From Typhlomys cinereus (Eukaryota; Chordata; Mammalia; Rodentia; Platacanthomyidae): a stretch of DNA of 64,000 bases. The stretch covers positions 942,919 through 1,006,918 of the forward strand of contig JALPQD010000517.1 of assembly GCA_023101885.1 (NCBI GenBank), given 5' to 3'. This document shows positions 24,780 through 36,084 of this stretch, in pieces (the stretch's first letter is position 1; every line of letters starts with the position of its first letter). The translations under genes and the position numbers were made by a program. The notes under the pieces are model-generated. The model ran no database searches and had not been told where the DNA came from. It worked only from the letters and a program-made list of their open reading frames with translations.

Positions 24780-24940
24780 AGCTAGGAGATAGCACAGCGG
24801 GTAAGATGCCTGCTTGCAAACCTGAAGACCTGAGTTCGATTCCTGGAAGCCCACATGAACCAATCTCTCTCTCTCTCTCTCTCTTTCTTTCTCTCTCTTG
24901 TTCTCTTTCTCTCTCTTGCAAATAAATAAAATAAAATTAG
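24780..24940 (+). mobile_element. B4/RSINE1-type SINE head with CT tail (duplicon A)
   Basis: AAGATGCCTGCTTGCAAACC, GAGTTCGATTCCTGGAAGCC, then (CT)n and AAATAAATAAAA. Its partner is at 42400-42555. It lies about 170 bp before the homeobox start codon. Confidence 0.75.
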
Positions 24941-25113
24941 AAGAAACCTTCTGGGAAATAGAAAATCCTTTTGTTTACCTCTAACAGGTTTAAATATGTT
25001 CCATCAATAATAACATGCTTTTTAAAAATTCTCTTTTAGGGTTTTTCTCAGATAAAACTGCATAGTACTAAAAATCAGAACCTCTAAGAGAGAAAAAACA
25101 AAGCAAAACAGTC

Positions 25114-25681
25114 ATGACTCAAGACCTGGATAGCCAAGATAGCTTCATGAATTGGGAATTGTCGGGTAAGTGAAGTCAAATAGAAATGAACAGCCAAGCT
25201 AAAATTTTTTTAAAAAAGTGTTTTTACACACTCAGAAAGTGCTTCACCATTACTAAACACAGTGAGCTAACACTAAGAATTTAATTTCTTCTTTTTTACA
25301 TGTATACTTATGTGTAAGTAAGCCTGTGTTTGCTTATCAAAGTGCACAAGTAGCAATCAAAGGGCAGCATCCTCAGCAGCCAGTACTTTCCTTTCACCAT
25401 GTGCGTAGGGGTCTCAGGAATGCAGCTGAGGAGTCCAGGTTTGAGAATACACACCTTATGTGTCCAACTCTCCCACCAGCCCCCTTTTCTTTTTCCTTTT
25501 CTTTTTCTTTTTTCCCCCCGTTGTCTTTTTTCTTTTTATTTATTTATTTATTTATTTTTTTTGAGAGTTTCACTATGTAGGTTAGGCTGGCCTCAAATTT
25601 TTGACAATCCCCCTGTGTGCTGGAATTAGAGGTATGGCTACATTTTTTTAAACAACTTTATTCATTCATTCATTTATACTG

Positions 25682-25726
<45 letters not shown>

Positions 25727-27924
25727 ACGTGCACGCGTGTGCATCAGAGAGGGCACTGTGTGTCCCTGTGGAGGACCAAGGGTGACTTCAGGAATCATCC
25801 CGGACTGATTCTAACTCCTTTTTTTGCTTTGCTCTGGGATTTCCCAGGCTCTGTCAGAAATGCAGGCCATAGCCATTTCTACCTAGCATTTTCTTATGCT
25901 GGACCTGGGATGAAAAATCAGAACCTTCTGCTTTCTAGGCAAGGTCTTAGCTTCTGAGCCATCTCTTCAGCCCCGGCTACATCTTTTATACTTTGGGTTG
26001 GTTTTTTGGAACAGAGTCTCCAGTAGCTCAGGCTCACTGTATGTCACCAAAGGCAACCATACATCAGGACACTTTCCCAAACACACTAGTGGAAACATCT
26101 GCTGGTCAGGTTACAGCCAAGCAGGGAGATGTCTGTTACAGGCTACAGATGCTGTCAGATGACATTCTTAGCCTTTAGGTTGTACACTTCATGTGGTTGT
26201 ACACGCCAGAGAATTGTACCTAACAGTCAACAGGATGTTAGGTCACATGGAGAAGTGGGTAATACATGGCAATTAAAGAGACTAAAGTGGGCCAAGATAA
26301 TCTGTCTCTGGACTTGTATCATTGAGGGTGTAATAGATCAATCAGCCTTGCAAAGTGCAGCAATTTCTTTCATCATTCACACTTTCATAAAAATCTTCAC
26401 TCATTTTCGCACCTTTACCAATGCTTTTCTCCCCTTGGGCTTTTCCCTTCTGCTTTAGACCAAATGTATATATTGCTATCTTTTTTTTTTTTTTCCTTTT
26501 TTGAAATGTAATCTCTACAAACAGCCCAGATTGACCTGGAACTTGAGATGCTTAAGACTCTGCCTCTGTCATCTGTAACTAGACTCACATTGCTATCTTA
26601 GGAAAGTCCAGTTTAGTCTCATACTGAAGAGCACTGACTGTGATCTAAAAGTCAAGTTTCATCACAACTCAACTTCTCTCCTGCAGGTCTGGTTTCCCCA
26701 AACCAACCACCTGCACCTTGGGAACAAAATCCACAGCAGTCGAGTAACAATCCCTGCGCACAGAAACAGCAGGAATGGAAAGGAGGAGAAATAGAAGAAC
26801 CACACGGAAAGGTCTTCAAAGAGACGCTGAAAGAAATGCAGAAGGGAACGAAGGAGCTGAGCCCCAGGAAAAGAGTCAGCAGATCTCTCATGACCACCCT
26901 TTGGGCGAAGTTTAAATCGACCAAGTGCCTCACAATACCAGACCTTCTGGAACTCTCATTTGAATTTGACATCACCTATAAACAGGTATGGCAGCTTATT
27001 TCCTCACTGACAAAGTCACTCATGTAGCGTTGTTATTACCTACATATACTGTTATGGTTTGGAAATGACATGTACAGAACTGACAAGGAACATGCTGCCA
27101 GACTCGGCGACCTTACTTCGAACCTTGGAAGCCCACATGGTGGAAAGAGAGTGGTCCTCCAACCCCCACCCATGCTCCACGGCATGCACGTGTATTTTCT
27201 CTTCCTCTCCCTCTCTTCCTTTCTTCCTTTCTCTCTGTCTGTAAAGTATAAAAAGGAAATGCCCATGCCACCCACTGCCCCGAGTATTATAGGCTCAGTT
27301 GGACAGGACTGGGTCCCAGAGGATCTGATCTAATCCATGGCATTATCAGGAGCTTACAGAAATAGGAGGGGGGTATCTGTCGTAAGTAGAGCACTGAGGG
27401 TGTGTTTGGGGAGTTCTATGTTGTCATGGAACTTTCCTATATTGCTTCCTCCTGCTGCCCATGTCTCTCCCTCCATGATGGGAGCCTTGTCTCGGGCCCT
27501 AAGCAATTGGGGCAATGACTTTGAAGTGAACACTCTGAAATCCTGAACCAAAAACAAAACAAAACGAACAACTTTCCTCCTTTACACTGTTTGTGCCAAA
27601 AGACCTTGCCTACAGGAACCTAAAAGTAACTAATAGAGAAGCCAATTCCATCCTTACTCCTCCAATAACAATTTCATTTACCTTTTTTTTTTTTTCCAGA
27701 TACAGCATTGGTTTTCTGCAAAAAGAAAGAAATACAAGGAAGAAATGTCCAGGGAGAAGGACAGCAAAAGACACAACAGGTCTGGGAGTGACATAGGACC
27801 TAAGAGTCCTACCCAGAAGGCTGAGGCTACAAGACCCCCAGGAATTCAATGTCAGCCAAGGTTACACCCACAGCGGAAGACCCTTCGCTTGAACAAAGTG
27901 AATATCACCCCTATATTTCAATAG
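25114..27924 (+). CDS. NANOGNB: NANOGNB-like homeobox gene, copy A, three coding exons, apparently intact
   Basis: Exons are 25114-25165, 26687-26985 and 27700-27924 (stop TAG 27922-27924), giving 191 residues. The first donor is GTAAGT, the second is GTATGG, and both acceptors are pyrimidine tracts ending in CAG. Exon phases (1, then 0) join without a stop. Residues about 74-133 form a divergent homeodomain: R5, L16, F20, W48, F49 and R53 are in place, helix 3 reads HWFSAKRKKYK, and the preceding ITYKQ resembles NANOG's LSYKQ. Position 51, normally Asn, is Ala. The N-terminal part is Pro/Gln-rich and the C-terminal tail is basic and Lys/Arg-rich, so the product is probably a nuclear DNA-binding protein. 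NANOGNB is known from early embryos of other mammals; a role here is inferred from family only. A TATA-like GATAAAA lies at 25051 and AATAAA at 27988. Intron 1 carries SINEs. Another divergent homeobox family is possible, but the NANOG-like pattern and length favour NANOGNB. Confidence 0.8.
25680..25976 (-). mobile_element. Older tRNA-headed SINE, antisense, in intron 1 of homeobox copy A
   Basis: A (TG)n run at 25684-25725, then CTGTGGAGGACCAAGGGTGA, TGCTTTGCTCTGGGATTTCC and the antisense head GAGCCATCTCTTCAGCCCC. It is missing from copy B through the intron deletion. Confidence 0.8.
27085..27255 (+). mobile_element. B4/RSINE1-type SINE in intron 2 of homeobox copy A
   Basis: CGAACCTTGGAAGCCCACAT, GTCCTCCAACCCCCACCCAT and a CT-rich end. 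Its partner is at 43890-44055. Confidence 0.65.
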
Positions 27925-27987
27925 TGGAGCACCTTCGCATCATGCAGAAAGCTCCAAATTTTTGTTTTTTTTTTCCCAGAACTGCAA

Positions 27988-27993
27988 AATAAA
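27988..27993 (+). promoter_or_regulatory. Candidate polyadenylation signal of homeobox copy A
   Basis: AATAAA lies 64 nt after the stop codon. The matching site in copy B (near 44772) reads AATGAA, so copy B has lost this signal. A later ATTAAA at about 29090, before a repeat-poor end in both copies, could be an alternative. Confidence 0.4.
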
Positions 27994-28281
27994 AAATAAG
28001 ATCCCCCGAAAAAAAAATTTTGCTGCAGACAAAATGGGTTTTGTCCCCCTTCCCCTCCCACTTCGGCTTTTGAGGATGGAAACCAGGTTCACGGATTGAA
28101 CAAATACCGTTATCACTGTGCTACAACTCCAAACCTTCGATTTTTGTTGATTGTAGCATTATGAATTTGATGATTGCTTTATGTTTTGCTCATTTGTTGG
28201 ACTTCATGTGATTTAGGAAGACTCTAAGACAGAAGCATGCACTAGACGGCAGAATTTTTATATATTACCCATGCATATTTT

Positions 28282-28378
28282 GTTTTGTTTTGTTTTTTAA
28301 TGTGGGACCTGGGATCCGAACTCAGAACCTTCTGCTTGTGAGACAGAGTCACAACCCCTGAGCCATCTCTCCAGGCCT
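28282..28378 (-). mobile_element. Short SINE present only in duplicon A
   Basis: An antisense SINE head with the 15-bp target-site duplication acccatgcatatttt at 28267-28281 and 28379-28393. Copy B has the empty site at about 45051 (acccgtgcatattta). Confidence 0.85.
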
Positions 28379-28429
28379 ACCCATGCATATTTTATGTGCA
28401 AACTTGTGTGTATTGCTTCTTAATCAATC

Positions 28430-29110
28430 ACTATGCTCCCAAGATCCACCTCAGGGCAGCAGAACACCGAGCACTTCCTTCTAATCCCAGGGAAGAACTC
28501 CCCCCATGGAGGACAGTATAAATGTCCATCACCAGGAATGGAGTTCCAAAGACTTCAAACAGCTGCGTCTCTGCTTTAGAATCTCAAAAAAGAGCACAAA
28601 CTCATCGCAAGATTCACCGGCCTGGAAAAGAAAGCACAAGATGAGCTTCCACCACATTGATGCCACAGTAAAAGGACCTTGTCCCTTGCCCACAACTAGA
28701 GGTGTGGGGATGGCCAGCTGCAGCTGCAGCTTCCACCCCACCAGAGCAAAGGAGCACAAGCACTGAACTTCTCCAGGGGAAAGACCCGAGCAGCAGAGAT
28801 GATCAGCCCACTGCTCCCCAGCTGTGTGGGCTATTCAGCTTTCGATGAAGAAGTGTTGGAAGCCCAAGAAGTGTGTTCTTACCGGACTGTCTTTCCCAAC
28901 ACCCATTGCTCTTAATCATTAATAAGGAAACTGCAATCCTGGGAAGTAATGTGATGTCATCAGCAAGGGATAGGTCCTACTTGGCTGACCCTGACTCAGC
29001 ATTCCTGTCACAACTTCAAAAGCTATTTGCTTTCCATTGTAATGTATTTGTACTTCAAATGGAGCACTTATATATGCTTAATATTCTCTATTAAAATTTT
29101 ACGATGACCT
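28430..29110 (+). other. Repeat-free segment 3' of homeobox copy A, possible 3' UTR or distal exon
   Basis: Aligned with 45100-45770 of copy B at high similarity, without repeats, ending in a TATATATGCTTAATATTC stretch and ATTAAA. An 86-codon frame in copy A (28506-28766) is broken in copy B by a 1-nt loss, so coding is not supported. A transcript tail is inference. Confidence 0.3.
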
Positions 29111-29317
29111 TACCTCTTTTCTGTTATGTCCTCGTCTTTCTTTTTGAAAGTAGGGTAGATGTTGGAGATTGGGTCCAGGAAATCTATATGAAAATTTCTA
29201 TCCCTGAAATACACTAGTGCTTGCCCTTTAATGTTTCCAAAGGTGTTTTGGAGGTTGTGTTTGTGTTGTCCCACAAGGTTAACCTATTGAGATACATCCT
29301 CAAAAACAAAACAAACA

Positions 29318-29592
29318 GGGCCACAGACATGGCTCAGTAGTTAAGCCTCTGCATTGAAAGGAGAAAGGTCCAAGTTAGGATCCCGGATCCCAGGCAGAAA
29401 TGACAGTTGCCTGTACTTGCAGTTGTAGAAGTCAGAGCCTGGGACACTCCAGAGCAAAAGTAAATAGGAGATAGAAGTTATCCAGCGTAATTCCCAAAGT
29501 CATCCTTGTGCCTCAATATACACACTCAGTGCCACCTATATACACAGAGACACACTCACAAAAACAATGCCAAAGTAAATAAATACAATTTA
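29318..29592 (+). mobile_element. Older tRNA-headed SINE (duplicon A)
   Basis: ACATGGCTCAGTAGTTAAGC head, CCCGGATCCCAGGCAGAAAT, CACTCCAGAGCAAAAGTAAA. Its partner is at 45975-46260. Confidence 0.7.
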
Positions 29593-29599
29593 TTTAATA

Positions 29600-30710
29600 A
29601 AAATAAACACACACACAAGTTCAAACCTGCCTTAGGAAGATCTTTTTGTTCTTCATTACCAACTGTTTTCCAGATATTTCTTGTTTGCTTTTTGAATAGG
29701 GCCTCATGGAATCCAGGCTAGCCTTGGACTAATCCCCCTGTTTCTACCTCCCCAATTCTTGTATTCATAAGGCTATGCAACCCTGCTGGAAGATTTAATA
29801 TATTTTTATGCATGACAAATGTGTGAGTAGTATGGGAAAACATTTATAGAACACCGAACTTATTCCATCTAAACACAGTTCCGGTAGATAAACAAGAAAA
29901 AAATGTCTTGGTTCTATGGTATAGAACTGAATATAGGGAAGCAAACAATTTCTGAATATTCTATATTTACCCTTGTATTGACTTGATGCTTTTATAATGT
30001 ACATTAATTGATTTGGTATAAAAAATAAAAAATGACCAGACTCTGTGGTTATGAATCTAATGGTTCAATGCATCCCACCATTTCTGCCTTATTCTCCCCA
30101 AACCTTCTAATGCTTCCGGAAGGGATAGCTCCCCACCTACATGCAGGTGCATGAGCCACAGAATATGAACTTCCATCTGATTCTCCTGTCTGTACCTTCC
30201 ATCATATGGTAGAAGATGAGATTACAGATGTGCACCCCTCACATCTGGCTCCAACTTTGGCTCTGGGAATCTAACACAGGTGGTCAGATCTACATAGCAA
30301 AGCTGTTACCTGCTCAGCCATCTCCCCTCCCTCAGCCTTCACTTAACATTTGGATTTTCCAAATCCCTTTTCCTCCCTTGTCTCCTTGGCTATTTTCTGC
30401 TGTCCTGAGCAGCTTGAGTGCTCCCACACAGAGAGAGCAGTGGTCCAGTTCTCTTCTGACCTGGTAGCCTGCTCTGGCCTCCTCTGGCCTCTCAAGATGG
30501 AACGGGTCACCAGACCCTGAATGGTTAGCCACTCTGTGGTCCTTTCCATGCCTTGATGGAGCTTAGCCTGTCTGTCAACTGTCTTAAGATCTGTCTATGC
30601 CAAGGAGGTTGAATAAATTGGTAAACATCAGCTGAAAAATCGTAAGAGCTGGGGTAAGATGGCAGCATAATTGTAACTTCAGAGTCAGGAGCAGATCATA
30701 ATGAGAAAAA
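29600..30710. other. Intergenic DNA, no gene seen
   Basis: Aligned with 46270-47370 of copy B. Decayed B1-like antisense pieces lie near 29690-29780 and 30110-30260. Confidence 0.35.
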
Positions 30711-30714
30711 CAAG

Positions 30715-31186
30715 TGTGACAGTTAATCCTGGATGTCAACTTGACCGCACCTGGCATTAACTAAGATCAGCTGAGACCACACCTGGCAAGATCAGCTGAG
30801 AACACCTGAAGAGATTATCTGGATAATCAGCCATAGATCTAACCAGAACCTCTCTAGATCTCATTGGAACCTACCAGTAGTGGACCAGATAAAAGGAACC
30901 ATAGAGCAGGAGACTGAGAAGAGAGACTCTAAGGCTGTGCTAGAAAATGCTCTTCCCTCCTATGACTGGGTTTCTTCATTTCTTCCACCCTCCAGGTCTC
31001 CAATATAATAAGTCTCCTGGGAATCGATCAGCCTTCAGCTGTTGCCCATTGGACTACTGGACTGAGCAGCTACTGGCAGCTATCTTTGAACTACCTCAGC
31101 CATATCTCCTAAGCCAACTCAATAAATTCCCTATTTATATATTCATTCTGTTGATTCTGTGACTCTAGAGAACCCTGACTGATACA
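30715..31186 (+). mobile_element. Solo LTR, 472 bp (duplicon A)
   Basis: Begins TGTGACAG and ends CTGATACA. It holds a TATA-like ATAAAAGG near 30892 and AATAAA near 31121, the usual LTR order. The homologue in copy B is 47374-47840, so insertion came before the duplication. The family was not named from sequence alone. Confidence 0.6.
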
Positions 31187-31735
31187 ATAAAACAACTGGT
31201 ATCTGCTGGTCTTTGACCATTTACCTCTGTAGTCTCCAGAATTCCCTTGATTGGATGAGTACTCAATGGACAAGCTGGAAGCTTCCTTCCATAACAGAAA
31301 GAGTTTATTACAGAAAAGCACAGCTGGCCAAAGTGTAGAAAACAACTGACTGCAGTCTACTTGGCCCTGAACAGGACATCCAAGTCCCCCTACCTCTATC
31401 CCAAGGCTCAGGTAACATAGAGGAATAAGGAACAGGAAGAGTGTAAGAGTCTGCAGTGGGGCAGGGGTGAGACTAGACCTAATCTTCTGGACATGATGGG
31501 ACTGTTATATCCACAAATTCCTGCAGCTATGTGAATTTCCACAAGACCCGAATGGGAATTGTCTCATCACCATTTCGCCATGGAAGGAGAAAGAGCTCAA
31601 AAAGGTCCATACCCCCGGAGACTGATGAAGGATAATGCTGGTGAGAGGAATGGAAGATGCTTTCCTCAAGGGTCTACCCACTGCTATACGATTCGTGATC
31701 CAGAAATTGCTCAAGCATAAGTCATCACCTTCAAG

Positions 31736-32144
31736 TGTTGCAGTTCACCTGAATGGTTGCTGATAAATCACCATCAAATATCTTTTTAAAAAAAGGTGTT
31801 TTTTCTATGATTGTACAGTTATACTTCTATACCAGCTTGACAGTAGAGCTCACACCAACACCAGGGCTGAGGAAACTGGCCACACCATCTCTGCATAGCA
31901 GCTGAGAGAGGGACAATCCTTACTTGCCAGACCAGCATGTCTAGCCAAGGATGCAATTTTCTCAACCAGCTTTCTGTATTTTATTCCATGGCCTAATCCC
32001 ACCCATCATGGGATGAGCCTTCCCCATCAGCTAGCAATCTCCTGCAGGTTTGCTTAGGGCTTAACTCAGCCATTAATTCTCTACAAATGTACTTAGAGCT
32101 CAAACCCTCAACAGTCAAGTTGATACTTGTGCCTAAGTATGACA
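31736..32144 (-). mobile_element. Solo LTR of the ERVL/MaLR-like family (duplicon A)
   Basis: Same LTR as in the element at 60808-62847: plus-strand ends TGTTGCAG and TATGACA. The flanks tcaag (31731-31735) and gcaag (32145-32149) are a near 5-bp target-site duplication. The copy B homologue, 48395-48765, has lost both ends. Confidence 0.7.
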
Positions 32145-32215
32145 GCAAGCCAGATGAAACCCAGGGGGCCACACATGCAAAAAGACATGAAAATAGAAGG
32201 TGAGCTTGCAGTGCT

Positions 32216-33314
32216 CCCCGGCCAGGCGTCCATACTGGGTGGAGTTGTTCTTCATTCCTGTAGTACCTTAAATGGGAATTCACAATGTCTGAAGCCCTGG
32301 ATGTCCTGAAAATGAAAGAGGAGGATGTCTTAAGTTCCTCGAGGCAGGAATGCCCTTGGGTGGCACCAACTTCCACATGGAGCAGTATATCTACAAAAGG
32401 AAAAAGCGATTAAGTTCCTCGAGGCAGGAATGCACTTGGGTGGCACCAACTTCCACATGGAGCAGTATATCTACAAAAGGAAAAAGCGATGGCATCTGTA
32501 TCATCAGTCTGAAGAGGACCTGAGAAAAGCTGCTGCTGGCAGCTCTTCCCATTGTAGCCATCGAGAACCCGCTGATGTCAGCATCATCTCTGCCTGGAAC
32601 ACCCACCACTGCACTGTGCTGAAGTTTGTGACTGACACCAGAGCCCCCCCCCCCCCAATAACTGGCTGCTTCACTCCTGGGACCTTGACTAACCAGGTCC
32701 AGGTAGCCTTCCAAGAGCCGAGTCTGTGGTGATGACTGACCCCAGGACTAACCACCAGCCTCTCACAGATGCGTTCTATGTCCACCTGCCCACCATCCCT
32801 CTGTGTCTCCTCTTTGCTACGTGGACATGGCCATCCGCAGCAACAACAAGGGAGCTAAAGCAGTGGGTCTGATGTGGCAGATGTTGGCCAGGGAAGGTCT
32901 GCGCATGTGAGGCACCATCTCCCGAGAGCACCTGTGGGAGGTCACACCTGATCTTTAGTTCTACAGAGATCCTGAAGGAATCTAGAAGCAAGAGTAGGCT
33001 ACCTCTGAGAAGGCTGTGACCAAGGAGGACATCCAGGGTGAGGGGGACCATGCCCGAACCCGAGTTCACAGCTGGGCAGCCTGAGGTGGGCAACTGGCCC
33101 GAGGGCATGCAAGAGCCCTCTGTGCCCATCTAGCAGTTCTCCCTGCAGAGAACTGGATTGCTCAGCCGGCTCCTGAGGACTGGTGCACCGCTCCCAGGGC
33201 TGAGGCCACTGAATGGGTAGGAACAATCACAGAGTGGTCAGAACTGTTCTGCAGACACTTAGAGCGAATGGAAAGAAGGTGAATAGAAAATAAACTTTCT
33301 AAAAAAAAAAAAAG
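32216..33314 (+). pseudogene. RPSA: RPSA (laminin receptor) processed pseudogene, duplicon A
   Basis: The 5' UTR-like start, ATG at 32285, and segments for ALDVL, HLGGT, MEQYIYKRK, VAIENP, AVLKF, PGT.TNQ, NNKGA and ATEWVG follow RPSA order. It is intronless and ends with AATAAAC and an A tail (33300-33314). Frameshifts, stops (TGA at about 32908) and an 80-bp internal duplication kill it. The same insertion is in copy B, so it is older than the duplication. Confidence 0.93.
32331..32490 (+). repeat. 80-bp tandem duplication inside the RPSA pseudogene
   Basis: 32331-32410 and 32411-32490 are nearly identical. Copy B has only one unit (about 48875-48950), so this arose in copy A after the duplication. 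Confidence 0.9.
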
Positions 33315-33384
33315 ATAGGGAGAAGAAAGGTTTTAACAGGAATAAGAGGGGAGTGGGATTGAGAATTAAAATGTGAAAATATCC

Positions 33385-36084
33385 TTTCTGACCCAGGCAG
33401 ACTCCCTGTTCCTCAGGGTGGACTCCCTGTTCCTCACGTGAGGCCCCTAACCACATCTCAGACCCCAGGTCATCTGTGCACTGCAACTAGCCTCTCTGCC
33501 TTTCTGCCCGGGACCCTGAACCTGACCCAGGCATATTCTCTGCTCCTTGATTAAGGCCCCAGATCATCTGCACCCCACTAGCAGCCAGCTGGCCTTTCTG
33601 ACTCTGGGAAAGTCCCTTAGGATACGGCCCAAGTCCCAGGTCATCTGCATACCCCACTAACCACTCTGCCTTTCTGCCCTGACCCACACCTGGGCAAACT
33701 CCCTCCTCCTCAGAATTCAACAGACTCCAAAAAAACCCAAGCAAACCTATAGGGGACCATCACAATTCATCTGAGGTCCTCTAAAAATCATCCCATCATA
33801 TGGAAGAGAATCTTCACATCCAGCTGTAATATAAGTAAACCCTTTTTAATATCTTGTTCCACTCAGATATTAGTCACTGTAGTTTAACACTTCCATATAG
33901 CCATACAAAAATCCATATAACTTCAGATACTATGCCATTCACCCTTACATATCACCAAGGAAGTGAACCTAAAAAGTGCACTACCATACTAATCTCCATT
34001 CCCTGTCTATTAAACCCAATTTAATTGATGTACTGACAGTCCAATAGCCTCATCTACAAAATAACACCAATACCAGATAAGCTTACCCAACTCCAAGGCA
34101 AACACTAGCAATAATTGCTCAGAGTGTAGTAATACTATCTAATTAAGTTCAGTCAAAAACACACAGAAACAAAAAGAAGTCATAAGAGATAAACAAAAAT
34201 GCCCAGGTCGCAGAGCAAATCCATGAGAAACAAAAACCAAGACAACAAATCTCCTACCAAAAGAATGGACCCAATAATGATGGAATCCAGCCAGAGCAAA
34301 CACAGAAAATAGCCAAGAGAGCCATACCCAGAGAACAATTTTCAAATCCTGATCTTTACTATGACGAACACAATGAAAGAGGAAATCTGGGAGGAGTTAA
34401 ATAACTGCATCAACCACTTTAAACAGGAACACAATAGGCACTCGAAGCAGATGAGAAAAGCAGTTGAAGAAACAAAATTAGGTATGGAACAGTTAAAACA
34501 ATCTCAAGCAGAGTTTAAAATTGAACTGAAAGACAAGCCATCTTCAACCCAGAACTCAACAGAAAGTCTTATCAGCAGGACTAATGAAGCAGAAAACAAA
34601 ATATCAGATCTTGAAGACAAAGCAGAAGTACTAGCCAGCCAAAAAGGTACTTGAGAGGAATATTCAAGAGTTATGGGACACCTTGAAGAAGCCTAAAATG
34701 CCCATTCATGGAATAACAGAACAAGAATTCCAAAATACCACAACCAAAGAAATTTTTCAAATTGTCATATAGGAAAATTTTCCACATCTAAAGAAAGAAG
34801 CCCATGCAAATACAAGAGGCATTCCGCACCCCTAACAGATATGACCAAAATAGAAACTCTCCACGGCAAGTAATAGTTAAAACACTACACATACAGTTAA
34901 GGAAAATGTGCTGAGAGCTTCAAGAGAAAAAACATGTCGCTTCTAAATAAAACTTTAAAATAACAAATGATTTTTCAATGGAAACAGTAAAAGCCAGAAG
35001 AGCTTGGAGAGACGTACTTCAAGTATTCAATGAGCACAAATGTCAACCCAGGTTAATATATCTACCAAAACTATCAATCATGATCCAGGGTGAAAGGACA
35101 ATTTTCCAACATAAAGACAACTTGAATGCTTACATGGCTACCAAACCAGGCCTTCAAAAAATGTTAGAAATGATACTCAAGCCTGAAGAAAAAAAACAAG
35201 TGTATCCAGGAGACAGAAGGGAAGTATACCACCAAATCCCACAAGCTAAATAATACACTTATGAAAGCCACTAAACACAAAAAATGTCAGGAATTAAAAG
35301 TAATTTCTCCATTATGACATTAAATGACAATGGAGTTAACTCACCAATGAAAAGACACAGGTTACAAACATGGATTAGAAATAACAACCCATTCATCTGC
35401 TGCCTTTAGGAAACACATCTCACCACAAAAGATAGGCACATTTTAAAAATAAAAGGCTGGTCCCCCAGGAAACAAGCAGGGATAGCAATTATGCTATCTG
35501 GCAAAGTGGACTTCAAACTGAAGAAAATCTTAAAAGATATAGAAGGACACTACATTTTAGTCACATGTATGATTCACCAGGAAGACTTCACAATACTGAA
35601 CATAGGAGGAGCACCTATTATGGGCTCCTCCACATTCATTAAGCAAAAGCCACAATGTCGAAAACAAGAAATCAATCACAAAACAATAATACTCAGAGAT
35701 TTCAATACTGCAGGCAAAAAACTTGACAGTGACACATTGGAACTTAATCAAATCTTTCCTGAAATGGACTTTACAGATCTCTATTGAACTTTTCATCCAC
35801 CCACCAAAGAACACACATTTTTCTTAGTAGCACATGAAACTTTCTCCAAAACAAACCACATATTGGGCCAGAAAATGATCTCCACATATACAGGAAAGTT
35901 GAAATTCTAGCCTGTACCCTGTCAGACCACCCTGATCTGAAGTTTGACATCTGCAACACAATAAACAGCAGAAAATACACGAACGCTTGCAAATGAAACA
36001 CTATGATGCTGAATGATAATTGGGTTCAGGAAGAAATCAAAAAGGAAATTCAAATTTCCTAGAAGCGAACAATAATGAAAATAC
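33385..36084 (+). mobile_element. L1 element, 5' two-fifths, decayed (duplicon A)
   Basis: 33385-33730 holds imperfect repeats (GACCCAGGCA, AGGTCATCTG, TGCCTTTCTGCC) like 5' UTR monomers. ORF1 starts about 34361 with a coiled-coil segment; its C-terminal domain is open at 34978-35253 (ARRAWRDV, QPRLIYLPKLS, ATKPGLQ). ORF2 starts about 35284 (MTLNDNG, SPMKRHRL), and its endonuclease region follows (35491-35787, EGHYIL, QEDFTILNI, DFNT). Stops such as that after ICCL break it. The element stops at 36084 at the duplication junction. Confidence 0.85.

Noticed and set aside
27593..27796. 67-codon frame overlapping homeobox exon 3
   Set aside because: It uses the wrong frame and starts in intron 2; the spliced frame gives the homeodomain helix 3.
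28506..28766. 86-codon frame downstream of homeobox copy A
   Set aside because: The start is conserved in copy B, but a 1-nt loss shifts the frame within a few codons, so coding constraint is not supported.
34361..35253. Coiled-coil and basic reading frames as a possible cellular gene
   Set aside because: They match the coiled-coil and C-terminal domain of L1 ORF1 and lie directly before ORF2-type sequence.
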